Source: VXPQ01 sp965232485 (GTDB taxonomy: Bacteria > Bacteroidota > Rhodothermia > Rhodothermales > VXPQ01). From it: a stretch of DNA of 64,000 nt. The stretch covers positions 2,108,001 through 2,172,000 of the forward strand of contig OZ246975.1 of NCBI GenBank assembly GCA_965232485.1, read 5' to 3'. Positions 17,213 through 27,738 of this stretch are shown here, one piece after another (position 1 is the stretch's first letter; every line of letters starts with the position of its first letter). The notes beneath the pieces are model-generated. The model ran no database searches, had not been told where the DNA came from, and saw nothing but the letters and a program-made list of their open reading frames with translations. The translations under genes were made by a program, and so were the position numbers.

Positions 17213-19120
17213 TCAAAGGGTTTGCAGCACGAGTCGCAGCCGTGCGTGACGCGGCGGCATGGGGTATCCTCCGACAATGATGTACTGCTTGTCGAAAGCG
17301 TTCTCTACAATGGTCGAAAGCCGTCCTCTGAACGGTCCCGCATTATAGGCGAAGCCCACCTGTGCGCCGATAACGAACGCCGGGTCGAGGCTATCCTCTT
17401 TGTCCGCCGCCGGCGTCGTGAAGCGGCGATCCATGAACCGGCCGTGCAGGTCTACGCTGACCCGTCCGAACTTCGCCGATACGTAGGGCTTCACGAGGTG
17501 CGCCGGCAAAAAGGGGATCGGTTTGTTATAGTTGGGAGAAGACGCGTCCGATCGGTCTACGGCGTGCATCCAGGTATGCAGCGCCCCCACGGTCAGTTCT
17601 TCGTTCACGCGCGCGGAGATGGATGTTTCGACGCCCAGCGACCGGGTTTTCGCCAGGTTTTTGGGCGACCATACGAAGCCGTCCGCATCGTCGGGCGTCC
17701 ATATGATTCTGTTCGAATACCGCGCAGCGTACGCGGACATCTCGAATTGCGCGGTCCGTCCGTCAACATGCAGGCCCCCGTCCGCCGAATACAACCGTTC
17801 GGGCTGCAGATCGGGATTGCCGGCGCCTGCCCAGAACCGGTCGTTGAAGGTAGGCGCCCGGAAACCGCCGCCGAGATTCGCTTTTACGAAAAGCGGGAGC
17901 CGGTCGACCGGCTGTACGTTCAGCCCGAGGCGCGGGCTGAACGCCGACAGGGCGCGGTCGCTCTCGCGGTACGCATCGAACCGGACCGCCGGATAGATCC
18001 GCCAGCGCCCGTACGAGCCCGCCGCCGAAACGAACGCGCCCGATCTGAATTCAGAGACCGACGATACCAAAGAGGGGTTGTCGGCGGCGCCGTATCCGGC
18101 GGTCGCTCCGACAGATATATCCAGATGAGATCCTGCAGGCAGCCGATACGCAGCTTCCAGCCCGCTCGTCGTCGTACGCCCGGTATTGTCCTGTCCCCAC
18201 ACGGGGTGCGGATTCAGGTACCGGAGTTTGCCGCGATGCAGAAATCCGCGCAGCACAAGGGCCCCGGAGCCCAGCGACACCGCATCTTCCAGCCACAGGC
18301 GCGAGTGCGTATCCCATTGTTGTTCTCCCTGGGCTCCGAACACGGTCGAGCCCGGAAGATGTCGTTGCCAATCTATGTGGAAGAATGCGCCGCGAAGCGT
18401 ATGCCGGCCTGTGCGGCCTTGCAGCGCACCCATGACGGACCAGCCTTCCCGATCCGCGTTTTCGAGCCGCATCTCTTCCCCGGTCTCCGTTTCGTACGGA
18501 AAGTCCCCGTTGCTGCGGCGGTATTCCCCGGAAACGAGGCCGGATACGCTGCCTTTGCCGAAAGTCCAGCCTGCTGACGTCAGCAGCTCGCCCCAGGCCC
18601 CGACTTCCGCAGCAACGCTCGCGCGCCCGGCTCCGCCCCGGGCTCCTCGCAGGTATACGGCGCCGGACATCCCGTCCGCGCCATAGATAGAGGACGAGGG
18701 GCCGTGCAGCGCTTCCATGGAATCGAACAGATGAAGCGGAAGCAGGCTCAGATCGAACTGGCCCGCTTGCGCATCGGACAGACGCATGCCGTCGATCAAT
18801 ACCTGCGTGTGCCCCGCCGCCCCGCCCCGGTGGGAGACGGTGGCTAACCCCTGTCCGTATTGCCGGATGAAGAATCCGGACCGGGCAGACAGTATATCGG
18901 CGACCGTACGGGAGCCCGTGGCCACGATATCCGCTTGCCCAAGCACCGTAATGCGCTGCGGGGCCCGTGAAGCAGGCGCCCCCATCCGCAAGGCGGACAC
19001 CGTGATTTCCTGTAGCGCGATGACGGAATCCGGCGCCTGGCCGAACGATACGGCCGGGTATCCGGAAAAAACGAATAGAACAAGGAGAGCCCAGCGAAGG
19101 GCGCGGAGGCGAGCTATCAT
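17213..19120 (-). CDS. btuB: TonB-dependent cobalamin receptor (BtuB-like)
   Basis: 635 aa. Outer-membrane beta-barrel that imports corrinoids using TonB energy. A signal peptide is visible (IARLRALRWALLVLFVFSG...VSFGQ). The plug domain follows: ITVLGQADIVATGSRTVADIL, VLIDGMRLSDAQAGQ, LHGPSSSIYGADGMSGAVYL. The barrel ends with PMPPRHARLRLVLQTL, a typical aromatic/hydrophobic C-terminal strand. The ATG at 19,120 starts the signal peptide; the longer frame is leader. Vitamin B12 as the ligand is inferred from the cobalamin riboswitch directly upstream on the same strand. Confidence 0.9.
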   Translation of the reverse strand: MIARLRALRWALLVLFVFSGYPAVSFGQAPDSVIALQEITVSALRMGAPASRAPQRITVLGQADIVATGSRTVADILSARSGFFIRQYGQGLATVSHRGGAAGHTQVLIDGMRLSDAQAGQFDLSLLPLHLFDSMEALHGPSSSIYGADGMSGAVYLRGARGGAGRASVAAEVGAWGELLTSAGWTFGKGSVSGLVSGEYRRSNGDFPYETETGEEMRLENADREGWSVMGALQGRTGRHTLRGAFFHIDWQRHLPGSTVFGAQGEQQWDTHSRLWLEDAVSLGSGALVLRGFLHRGKLRYLNPHPVWGQDNTGRTTTSGLEAAYRLPAGSHLDISVGATAGYGAADNPSLVSSVSEFRSGAFVSAAGSYGRWRIYPAVRFDAYRESDRALSAFSPRLGLNVQPVDRLPLFVKANLGGGFRAPTFNDRFWAGAGNPDLQPERLYSADGGLHVDGRTAQFEMSAYAARYSNRIIWTPDDADGFVWSPKNLAKTRSLGVETSISARVNEELTVGALHTWMHAVDRSDASSPNYNKPIPFLPAHLVKPYVSAKFGRVSVDLHGRFMDRRFTTPAADKEDSLDPAFVIGAQVGFAYNAGPFRGRLSTIVENAFDKQYIIVGGYPMPPRHARLRLVLQTL

Positions 19121-19250
19121 AAAACATCCCGAAGTTTTATGAGGATCGGGATGAGCTCGACCCGGAAACGTAACGATCACCCGGCGGAAACCCGGGCAGA
19201 CGGGCAAGAAGACCACCACACGAACCTCTGATTCCCGAAGGTTTGCGGCA

Positions 19251-19436
19251 GATAACTTGCAGGCAGGTCTCCTGGCTTGCCGCGCACTGCGATTTCCGGC
19301 TCACGTCTTGCCTTCCCATTCGCAGGAACAGTGGCGCGACGCGTCGTGACCGGTATATCGGCGCGGCTTACAGTTGCGGGTACAGCTCCGGAATTGCGCT
19401 TGGGCGCGCACCGGATTCCCTATTATCCACGCCGGA
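19251..19436 (-). promoter_or_regulatory. Cobalamin (AdoCbl) riboswitch
   Basis: Read on the minus strand, the conserved elements come in the right order: ATAGGGAATCCGGTGC, CTGTACCCGCAACTGTAAGC, GCCACTG, GGGAAGGC, and the B12-box-containing GCCAGGAGACCTGCC. This matches the class I cobalamin riboswitch core. It lies 130 nt before the TonB receptor start, leaving room for an expression platform; high cobalamin should switch the receptor off. The opposite strand is the leader of rnc. Confidence 0.92.
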
Positions 19437-19550
19437 TTCGACGAATCGGGCCATGGAACCGTGCAGGCGTATGCAAAGAACTCAGGCAATATAGCCAAAC
19501 GGCCTGTGCATTGCAAACGAAGAATGCGCCAAGCGGCGCAGGGGGATTGT

Positions 19551-20429
19551 ATGGCGACGAAAGGGTTCTACATGTCCCCGTTCCGCCGTATTTTAGTATC
19601 CTTTAATCAAAACCGCTTCGCTCAGCGCTTGATTTCCTTGCGAAAAGGTCTTTTCTCTTTTTTCCGTCGACTCCGGGGGGGGCCGGGAACGCAGGCCGGG
19701 AATGTGGCTGAAAAGCCGGCCTTGATCCCGCCGCGCCCTTCGCGCGCCGACATTGAAAAACTGGTCGGAATGTCCGTCCGTACGATGTCGTTGTACGAGC
19801 AGGCGCTTCGGCATCGCTCTGCGCTTTCCGATACCGTTCGGGAGTCCAATGAGCGCCTGGAGTTTCTGGGAGACGCCGTGCTTGATTTCGTGATGGCGGA
19901 GCATCTTTATCATCGTTTTCCGCAGGGCGACGAAGGTTTTCTGACCCGCCTGCGGTCCCGAATTGTCAATGGGCAGGCCTTGGCGCAGTGCGCTGCCGAG
20001 CTGGGACTTGGCGATATGATTTCGATGAGCGATCCCATGCATCGGGACGGGGGCCGGGACAGCGCAACTATTCTGGCCGATGCGCTTGAAGCCGTTATCG
20101 CTGCGCTGTATCTCGATCTGGGAGAACAAGCGGTTTGCAAATTCGTCCAGAACAAAATGCTTGCGCGGCTTGATCTGGAGGATTTGGCGAATCTTAAAGA
20201 CAATCACAAAAGTTTGCTGCTGGAGCATGTTCAGGCGAACGGGTGGTCGCTGCCCGTCTACCGCGTCGCGCGCGAAGAAGGGCCGCCGCACGACCGGGTG
20301 TTTACCATCGATGTGTTTCTGCGCAACCAGGCCTATGGCCGCGGTCGGGCGCAAAGCAAGAAAAAGGCTGAACAGAAAGCCGCTGCGCAGGCGCTCGACC
20401 GATTGCGTCGCAAATCGCCGATGGCGTAG
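19551..20429 (+). CDS. rnc: Ribonuclease III
   Basis: About 292 aa if started at 19,551. Dimeric endonuclease for double-stranded RNA (rRNA and mRNA processing). The family signature NERLEFLGDAVLDFVMAEHLY and the second acidic site ADALEAVIAALYLD are intact. The C-terminal dsRBD runs from DNHKSLLLEHVQANG to SKKKAEQKAAAQALDRL. The start is uncertain: ATG 19,551 has a GGGGG before it, ATG 19,572 and TTG 19,630 are alternatives. A relic of the dispersed repeat (19,598-19,632) lies inside the first ~25 codons, so the N-terminal extension (SFNQNRFAQRL) may be repeat-encoded or untranslated. Confidence 0.92.
   Translation: MATKGFYMSPFRRILVSFNQNRFAQRLISLRKGLFSFFRRLRGGPGTQAGNVAEKPALIPPRPSRADIEKLVGMSVRTMSLYEQALRHRSALSDTVRESNERLEFLGDAVLDFVMAEHLYHRFPQGDEGFLTRLRSRIVNGQALAQCAAELGLGDMISMSDPMHRDGGRDSATILADALEAVIAALYLDLGEQAVCKFVQNKMLARLDLEDLANLKDNHKSLLLEHVQANGWSLPVYRVAREEGPPHDRVFTIDVFLRNQAYGRGRAQSKKKAEQKAAAQALDRLRRKSPMA
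19598..19632. repeat. Dispersed MITE-like repeat, copy C (relic inside rnc 5' end)
   Basis: AGTATCCTTTAATCAAAACC followed by GCTTCGCTCAGCGCTT matches the left part of the repeat family (compare TGATCAAAACCGCTTCGCTC at copy B). It overlaps the predicted N-terminal codons of RNase III. Confidence 0.65.
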
Positions 20430-20450
20430 CGCTTTCTCTCGATGACGACA

Positions 20451-20713
20451 TATAGGATGCTCTGATTAACACCACTTTGATCAGCGCTTCGCTTTCACGC
20501 GTAAAGAACGACATGCTTGCATCGTTGAAACCAGCGAAAAACACGGTGGATCCAAGTCGTTTTGGCCGCGAAGCGCCCTTCGGGAGGCCGACAGGCGCAC
20601 GCTGGCTGTGTCATTCCTCATTACTTGGGGCCTACCAAGCTGCTTCGTCATTCCTTGCCAGCGCACGCCTGTCAACCTCTGACTCTTTGCGGAGTTAATC
20701 AGAGCATCCTATA
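20451..20713. repeat. Dispersed MITE-like repeat, copy D (complete, perfect terminal inverted repeats)
   Basis: 263 bp. The ends are perfect 19-bp inverted repeats: TATAGGATGCTCTGATTAA at 20,451 and its complement ending at 20,713. The terminal TA on each side fits a TA target duplication. The interior has the family 16-mer GCGCCCTTCGGGAGGC (20,573-20,588), CATCGTTGAAACCAGCG, TCATTCCTCATTA and CTTGCCAGCGCAC, shared with copy E. No transposase frame. It fills the gap between rnc and gcvP, ending 30 bp before the gcvP start. Confidence 0.88.
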
Positions 20714-20743
20714 CACGCTCCGCATACCTGTTTCAACCCAACC

Positions 20744-23628
<2,885 letters not shown>

Positions 23629-23635
<7 letters not shown>

Positions 23636-23663
23636 AATTTGCAGACGTAATCAGCGTATTTTA
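23629..23663. repeat. Dispersed MITE-like repeat, copy F (right-end relic at the gcvP stop)
   Basis: CTCTGA, TTTGCAGACGTAATCAG and CGTATTTTAT follow the right end of copies D and E (TTTGCGGACGTAATCAGAG, GTATCCTAT) with several substitutions. The gcvP stop codon TGA falls inside the matching stretch. Confidence 0.65.
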
Positions 23664-23675
23664 TGCCTTTTTGAG

Positions 23676-23699
23676 TAAAAACTCTCCTTTAAAGGAGAG
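23676..23699 (-). terminator. Probable terminator for the glpD/phosphodiesterase transcript
   Basis: The perfect palindrome CTCTCCTTTAAAGGAGAG (23,682-23,699) is followed on the minus strand by TTTTTA, giving a 7-bp stem with a 4-nt loop and a U-tract, about 86 bp after the phosphodiesterase stop. TTGAGTAA (23,671) and TTACTCAA (23,725) form a wider dyad around it. Confidence 0.55.
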
Positions 23700-23784
23700 A
23701 AATTGTTCAAAAAAGGTATAAAAATTACTCAAAAGAGGAATAAAAAAGGATCATTAGGGCCGGCGAACTCCGCCCGCCGCCGAC

Positions 23785-24660
23785 CTATAAGTCCGCAACC
23801 GTCCGGGCAAGGTCCGGGTAGTCCGTTATAAGTCCGTCTACCCCAAGAGCCTTCAGTCGCTTCATATCGGAGACCTCGTTCACGGTCCACGGGATGAGCC
23901 GCATGCCGCGGGCGTGCGCGGCGCGCACGGTGGATTCGTCTACCAGACGGAAATTAGGGGAGTACACCTCGGGCGTGAAGCCAAGCCGGGCAAGGATGGA
24001 CGCAAGGTCTGTCTCTGAACCCACAAGCAGCGCCAGTTTCCAGGGGGCGCGGGTCTTGTGCGCGGCCTGAAGCGAACGCGTGTCGAAGGACTGGACAATG
24101 ACGCGGTCCATAATGCCGGTGGCGGCCACTGCGTCATGTACGAGCTGCGCAAATACCGGTGGAGGCGGCGTAAAAACGCTGTCCCATTCGGGGCGCGACT
24201 TGATTTCAATGTTGTATTGCACCGGCTCGATTTCGCGTTCTGCAGTGTACTTCTCGACTGCATCGATCACATCCAGCAGCCGGGGCTTTACGGCGGGCTG
24301 CTTTTCCTGGCGCGGAAAGTCGGGATGCCCGCGGCTGCCGCAGTCGTAGCGCGCGACAGCCTCGTAGGAAAGGCGAAAGATGTTGTGGCTTCTGCCGTGC
24401 GTAACGGCGCGGCCCGTCGTGTCGCTGCAGATCGTTTCCGACATCCATGGTTCGTGGGAGACGACGACCGTAGAATCGCCTGCGACCACGACATCCATCT
24501 CGAGTGTGGTTACGCCAAGGTCTACCGCGCGCAGGAATCCGGCGGTGGAATTTTCGGGCAGCAGGCCCCGGGCGCCCCGGTGTCCCTGGATGTCGAAGCG
24601 TGGCTGGGCCGGGCCTGTGACGACCTGTATCGCCAGGACCAGAATGATAGAGATCGGCAT
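23785..24660 (-). CDS. Glycerophosphodiester phosphodiesterase
   Basis: 291 aa. Hydrolyses glycerophosphodiesters to glycerol-3-phosphate and an alcohol. A short signal peptide (PISIILVLAIQVVTGPAQ) points to the periplasm. Catalytic GDPD motifs: the GHRGARGLLPENSTAGF loop, TLEMDVVVAGDSTVVVSHEP (metal-binding E and D, catalytic H), NIEIKSRP, and near the end RLIPWTVNEVSDMKRL with GVDGLITDYPDL. It lies 18 bp downstream of glpD, which oxidises its product, so the two form a glycerophospholipid-salvage pair. Confidence 0.93.
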   Translation of the reverse strand: MPISIILVLAIQVVTGPAQPRFDIQGHRGARGLLPENSTAGFLRAVDLGVTTLEMDVVVAGDSTVVVSHEPWMSETICSDTTGRAVTHGRSHNIFRLSYEAVARYDCGSRGHPDFPRQEKQPAVKPRLLDVIDAVEKYTAEREIEPVQYNIEIKSRPEWDSVFTPPPPVFAQLVHDAVAATGIMDRVIVQSFDTRSLQAAHKTRAPWKLALLVGSETDLASILARLGFTPEVYSPNFRLVDESTVRAAHARGMRLIPWTVNEVSDMKRLKALGVDGLITDYPDLARTVADL

Positions 24661-24678
24661 GAGAAATGCTCCATTTTG

Positions 24679-26316
24679 TTAAACATAATGTGGGCCCGGG
24701 TCGGACGATGCCGCTTCGGCGGTGGAAACAGGAAGCGGGGCGCCGTATGGCGCGGGCAGGCAGGCGACTACCTGTTGGCGCATCGCCTGGACTTGCGCAG
24801 CCGCCCAGGTTTCGTCTCGTCCCAACTCCTGCGCAAGGATGCGCGCCACCGCCGGCGCGGACGCGAGGGCCGCATGGCGGTTCAAGAGCAGAGCCGGAAT
24901 GCGGCGCACAAGTACGTCGCTGACCGTGCGGGCCATTTCATGCCGTGCCGCCCAGTGGACTTCGCCGCGGCGGTAGGGCACATCGGGATGCAGCCGTTCC
25001 CGCCCGTTCTCCACTTCCCGCATCACGGCCTCGACATCCGCCTGGTCCGATCCGTACGCCTGCAAGGTATCCCCGTCCTCCCGGGGCTCTTGCCATCCGT
25101 GCAGCCGCAGATCGGCGGTTACGCACGGGCGGGTATCCAGCCCGCCTACCCGGACAGCCGCGTTAACGACGTCTTCGGCCATCTTGCGGTAGGTTGTCCA
25201 TTTTCCTCCCGTGACGGTAATCAGGCCGGACTCCGAAATGCGGACGACATGATCGCGCGAGATGGAAGCCGTATCCGACGTGTCGCCTGCGTTGACAAGG
25301 GGGCGCAATCCGGCAAAGGCGCTCAGTATATCGGACGGAGCGATACGGCGCTCGAAATAATGGGCCGCATGGTCTATCAGGTATTCGATTTCGTCGGCGC
25401 GCGCGAGCGGTTCGGGTGTCGGATCCCGAACGGGGGTATCGGTAGTGCCCAGCAGTACGCGCCCATGCCAGGGGAGGGCGAAGAGTACGCGGCCGTCTTT
25501 TGTCCTGGGAATCAGAAGCGCGTGCCGGGAGGGAAAGAAAGAGCGATCCAGGACAAGGTGGATTCCCTGGCTCGGACGCACAAGATCGGAACTGCCGGGC
25601 TTGTCCTGCTTCCTGACAGCATCTACAAAGACGCCGCAGGCGTTCACGACGGCGTGTCCGTGCAGATGCAGTTCCTGGCCGGATTCAAGATCGCGGGCTA
25701 CGACCCCATTCACCTTGTCCTGCGCTTTGAGCAGTCCGACGACACGGGCGTAATTGACCACTGCGGCGCCGTGGCGAACGGCCGTGCGGGCCAGAGTCAG
25801 GGCCAGGCGGGCGTCATCGAACTGGCCGTCATGATAGACGATGCTACCCCGCAGTCCGCTGGCCTGAACGCCGGGGATCTCCTCCAGCGTCTGCGCCCGT
25901 GAAAGCAGGTGCGACTTTCCAAAGGAATGGCGGCCCGCCAGCAGGTCGTAGGTCTTCAGCCCCAGTCCGTAAAACGGGCGTTCCCACCGGGAATAGGCGG
26001 GAAGCATGAACGTCAGGTTGCGCACCAGGTGCGGCGCATTGTCGCGGAGCCGGCTGCGCTCGCGCAATGCTTCACGGACAAGCGCTACGTTGCCTTGCCT
26101 CAGATATCGGACGCCGCCATGTACGAGTTTTGTGCTGCGGCTTGACGTGCCTTCGGCGAAATCGGCCTGTTCGAGCAAGACCGTCCTGTATCCGCGAGAC
26201 GCGGCATCCACGGCGGCGCCCAGACCGGTAGCGCCTCCTCCAATAACGATCACATCCCACGGACGATCTTCATACCGGATACGGTCGAGAAATGCTTCGC
26301 GCCTCATAGGTGTCAT
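24679..26316 (-). CDS. glpD: FAD-dependent glycerol-3-phosphate dehydrogenase
   Basis: 545 aa. Oxidises glycerol-3-phosphate to dihydroxyacetone phosphate and passes electrons to the quinone pool at the membrane. The FAD Rossmann motif is VIVIGGGATGLGAAVDAASRG, followed by the family signature GTSSRSTKLVHGGVRYL. The middle has GVFVDAVRKQDKPG, VRPSQGIHLVLDRSF and LLGTTDTPV; the C-terminal helical domain is present. It is followed at 18 bp by the phosphodiesterase that makes its substrate and preceded at 30 bp by the SurA-like lipoprotein, all on one strand. Confidence 0.95.
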   Translation of the reverse strand: MTPMRREAFLDRIRYEDRPWDVIVIGGGATGLGAAVDAASRGYRTVLLEQADFAEGTSSRSTKLVHGGVRYLRQGNVALVREALRERSRLRDNAPHLVRNLTFMLPAYSRWERPFYGLGLKTYDLLAGRHSFGKSHLLSRAQTLEEIPGVQASGLRGSIVYHDGQFDDARLALTLARTAVRHGAAVVNYARVVGLLKAQDKVNGVVARDLESGQELHLHGHAVVNACGVFVDAVRKQDKPGSSDLVRPSQGIHLVLDRSFFPSRHALLIPRTKDGRVLFALPWHGRVLLGTTDTPVRDPTPEPLARADEIEYLIDHAAHYFERRIAPSDILSAFAGLRPLVNAGDTSDTASISRDHVVRISESGLITVTGGKWTTYRKMAEDVVNAAVRVGGLDTRPCVTADLRLHGWQEPREDGDTLQAYGSDQADVEAVMREVENGRERLHPDVPYRRGEVHWAARHEMARTVSDVLVRRIPALLLNRHAALASAPAVARILAQELGRDETWAAAQVQAMRQQVVACLPAPYGAPLPVSTAEAASSDPGPHYV

Positions 26317-26346
26317 GTGCGGTTACAGGAGGGATAACATGCGAGG

Positions 26347-27735
26347 CTACCACACCGGATCGGCAACGGGAAAGGCGGGGCGCAGCGTATGGCCTTTAAG
26401 CACAGTCAACCCCGTGTTGTTTGGCGCCGAAAGGGTTAGTGTATCCAGCACCGCATGGTGGACGACCACAGGGTAGTGCTCGCGCAGTCGCCGGAGGGTC
26501 TCGCCCACTGTCTCCTCGCTATCGGCGAGTTCTTCGCGCAGCACACGATAAACCCACTTGTCTGTCCATAGGGCAAGTTTGTGGCGTAGCGCCGGGTCCT
26601 CGTCCATATTCTCTTCCAGTGCGCGCTGGGCAAAATAGTGGTCACGAAGAGTAAGACCGATTGCATCGTACACGTCATTCTCGAAGACCTCTCGGCGCTC
26701 ATGGCGCAGGGGATATCGTGCAGCCGGAAAGGCCGCGAGAAAGTCTCTTACGGTCCAGTCGCCATCGGAAGTCGTGATGAGCACATCATCAAGAATCACG
26801 CGAAGGTTGTCGGTATCGGAGGCTTCACGCGTCAGGAATTCAGTCAGGAGATTACCCTGAGGTGGTCCATCCTGGCACCAGTGCCATAGCTCTTCGCGCA
26901 GCAGCCTGTAGGATGTAGGCTTCAGGCGTACGTCAAGCGGCTTCATCATGGAACCGATAAAGGTTCGCGCCAGGACTTTGGCCTTCTGGTGAAAGACTAC
27001 CTGCTCGAACGTAGCGCGTGCTGTGGCGGACGGCGACACGGGTTCACGGCGTACATCGACGAGCTGCAGCAGGAGAAATTGGCCATGGTAGGGCACCGGC
27101 GCCGAAATCTCGCCCATCGGAAGATCGATGATAGCCGCCATCAGGTCCGGGTGCAGATCGTGGCTCGTGACATAGGGGCTCTCAAAGTCTGACGGATGCA
27201 GGTTCTGCTCGTCATTACTGGACACGAATTCCCGGATTAGTGCCGGTAATCCCACCCGTAATGCCTCATCACGCAAACGATGCCCCTCCGCAGATGACCT
27301 GACCGGTAGGTACCGCAGTCGAAAGGAAGTCCGATCCTGCTGCATAGCCAGGGTGATATCCTCGGGCGTAATGCTGACCTGATCGTTGACGTAGTGCTGG
27401 AACACCTGTTCGACGAGCAATTCCTCGCGCAGGTCCTCAATGTTCCACCTGACCTCTTCGTGATCCAGGAGCCCTCGCCGAATTCCCTCAAGAGCCAGGA
27501 GTTTCTCGTCAATGATACGGTTCAGATATGCCAGCCTTGTGTTGTCTCCCCGGTGTAGGTGAGGAAACCCCAGTTCATAGTTCAGGACAAAATCCCTGGC
27601 ATAGATCGGCTCGCCACCCACCGTCGCGACAATGGCTCCTTCGCCCGACAATTCGGTAGACCCTGGGGCTGCGGGACCGCAGCCCGAAGCCGACAGGAGC
27701 ACGCAGAGCAGGACAAAAAGCGCCAATCCACGCAT
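26347..27735 (-). CDS. SurA/PpiC-like lipoprotein (peptidylprolyl isomerase-type chaperone)
   Basis: 462 aa. The N-terminus is a lipoprotein signal (LFVLLCVLLSASGC, lipobox LSASGC). After it comes VATVGGEPIYARDFVLNY and LNRIIDEKLLALEGIRRGL, the usual N-terminal chaperone segment of SurA/PrsA-type proteins. A parvulin-like region can be guessed around MGEISAPVPYHGQFLLLQLVDVR. Such lipoproteins help outer-membrane or secreted proteins fold. It directly follows the secreted-protein genes (3 bp after the LamG-like gene), which supports a chaperone role for that cluster. The assignment is at superfamily level. Confidence 0.7.
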   Translation of the reverse strand: MRGLALFVLLCVLLSASGCGPAAPGSTELSGEGAIVATVGGEPIYARDFVLNYELGFPHLHRGDNTRLAYLNRIIDEKLLALEGIRRGLLDHEEVRWNIEDLREELLVEQVFQHYVNDQVSITPEDITLAMQQDRTSFRLRYLPVRSSAEGHRLRDEALRVGLPALIREFVSSNDEQNLHPSDFESPYVTSHDLHPDLMAAIIDLPMGEISAPVPYHGQFLLLQLVDVRREPVSPSATARATFEQVVFHQKAKVLARTFIGSMMKPLDVRLKPTSYRLLREELWHWCQDGPPQGNLLTEFLTREASDTDNLRVILDDVLITTSDGDWTVRDFLAAFPAARYPLRHERREVFENDVYDAIGLTLRDHYFAQRALEENMDEDPALRHKLALWTDKWVYRVLREELADSEETVGETLRRLREHYPVVVHHAVLDTLTLSAPNNTGLTVLKGHTLRPAFPVADPVW

Positions 27736-27738
27736 CGT

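Noticed and set aside
20714..20743. Possible glycine riboswitch before gcvP
   Set aside because: Only 30 bp lie between the repeat and the start, too short for the element.
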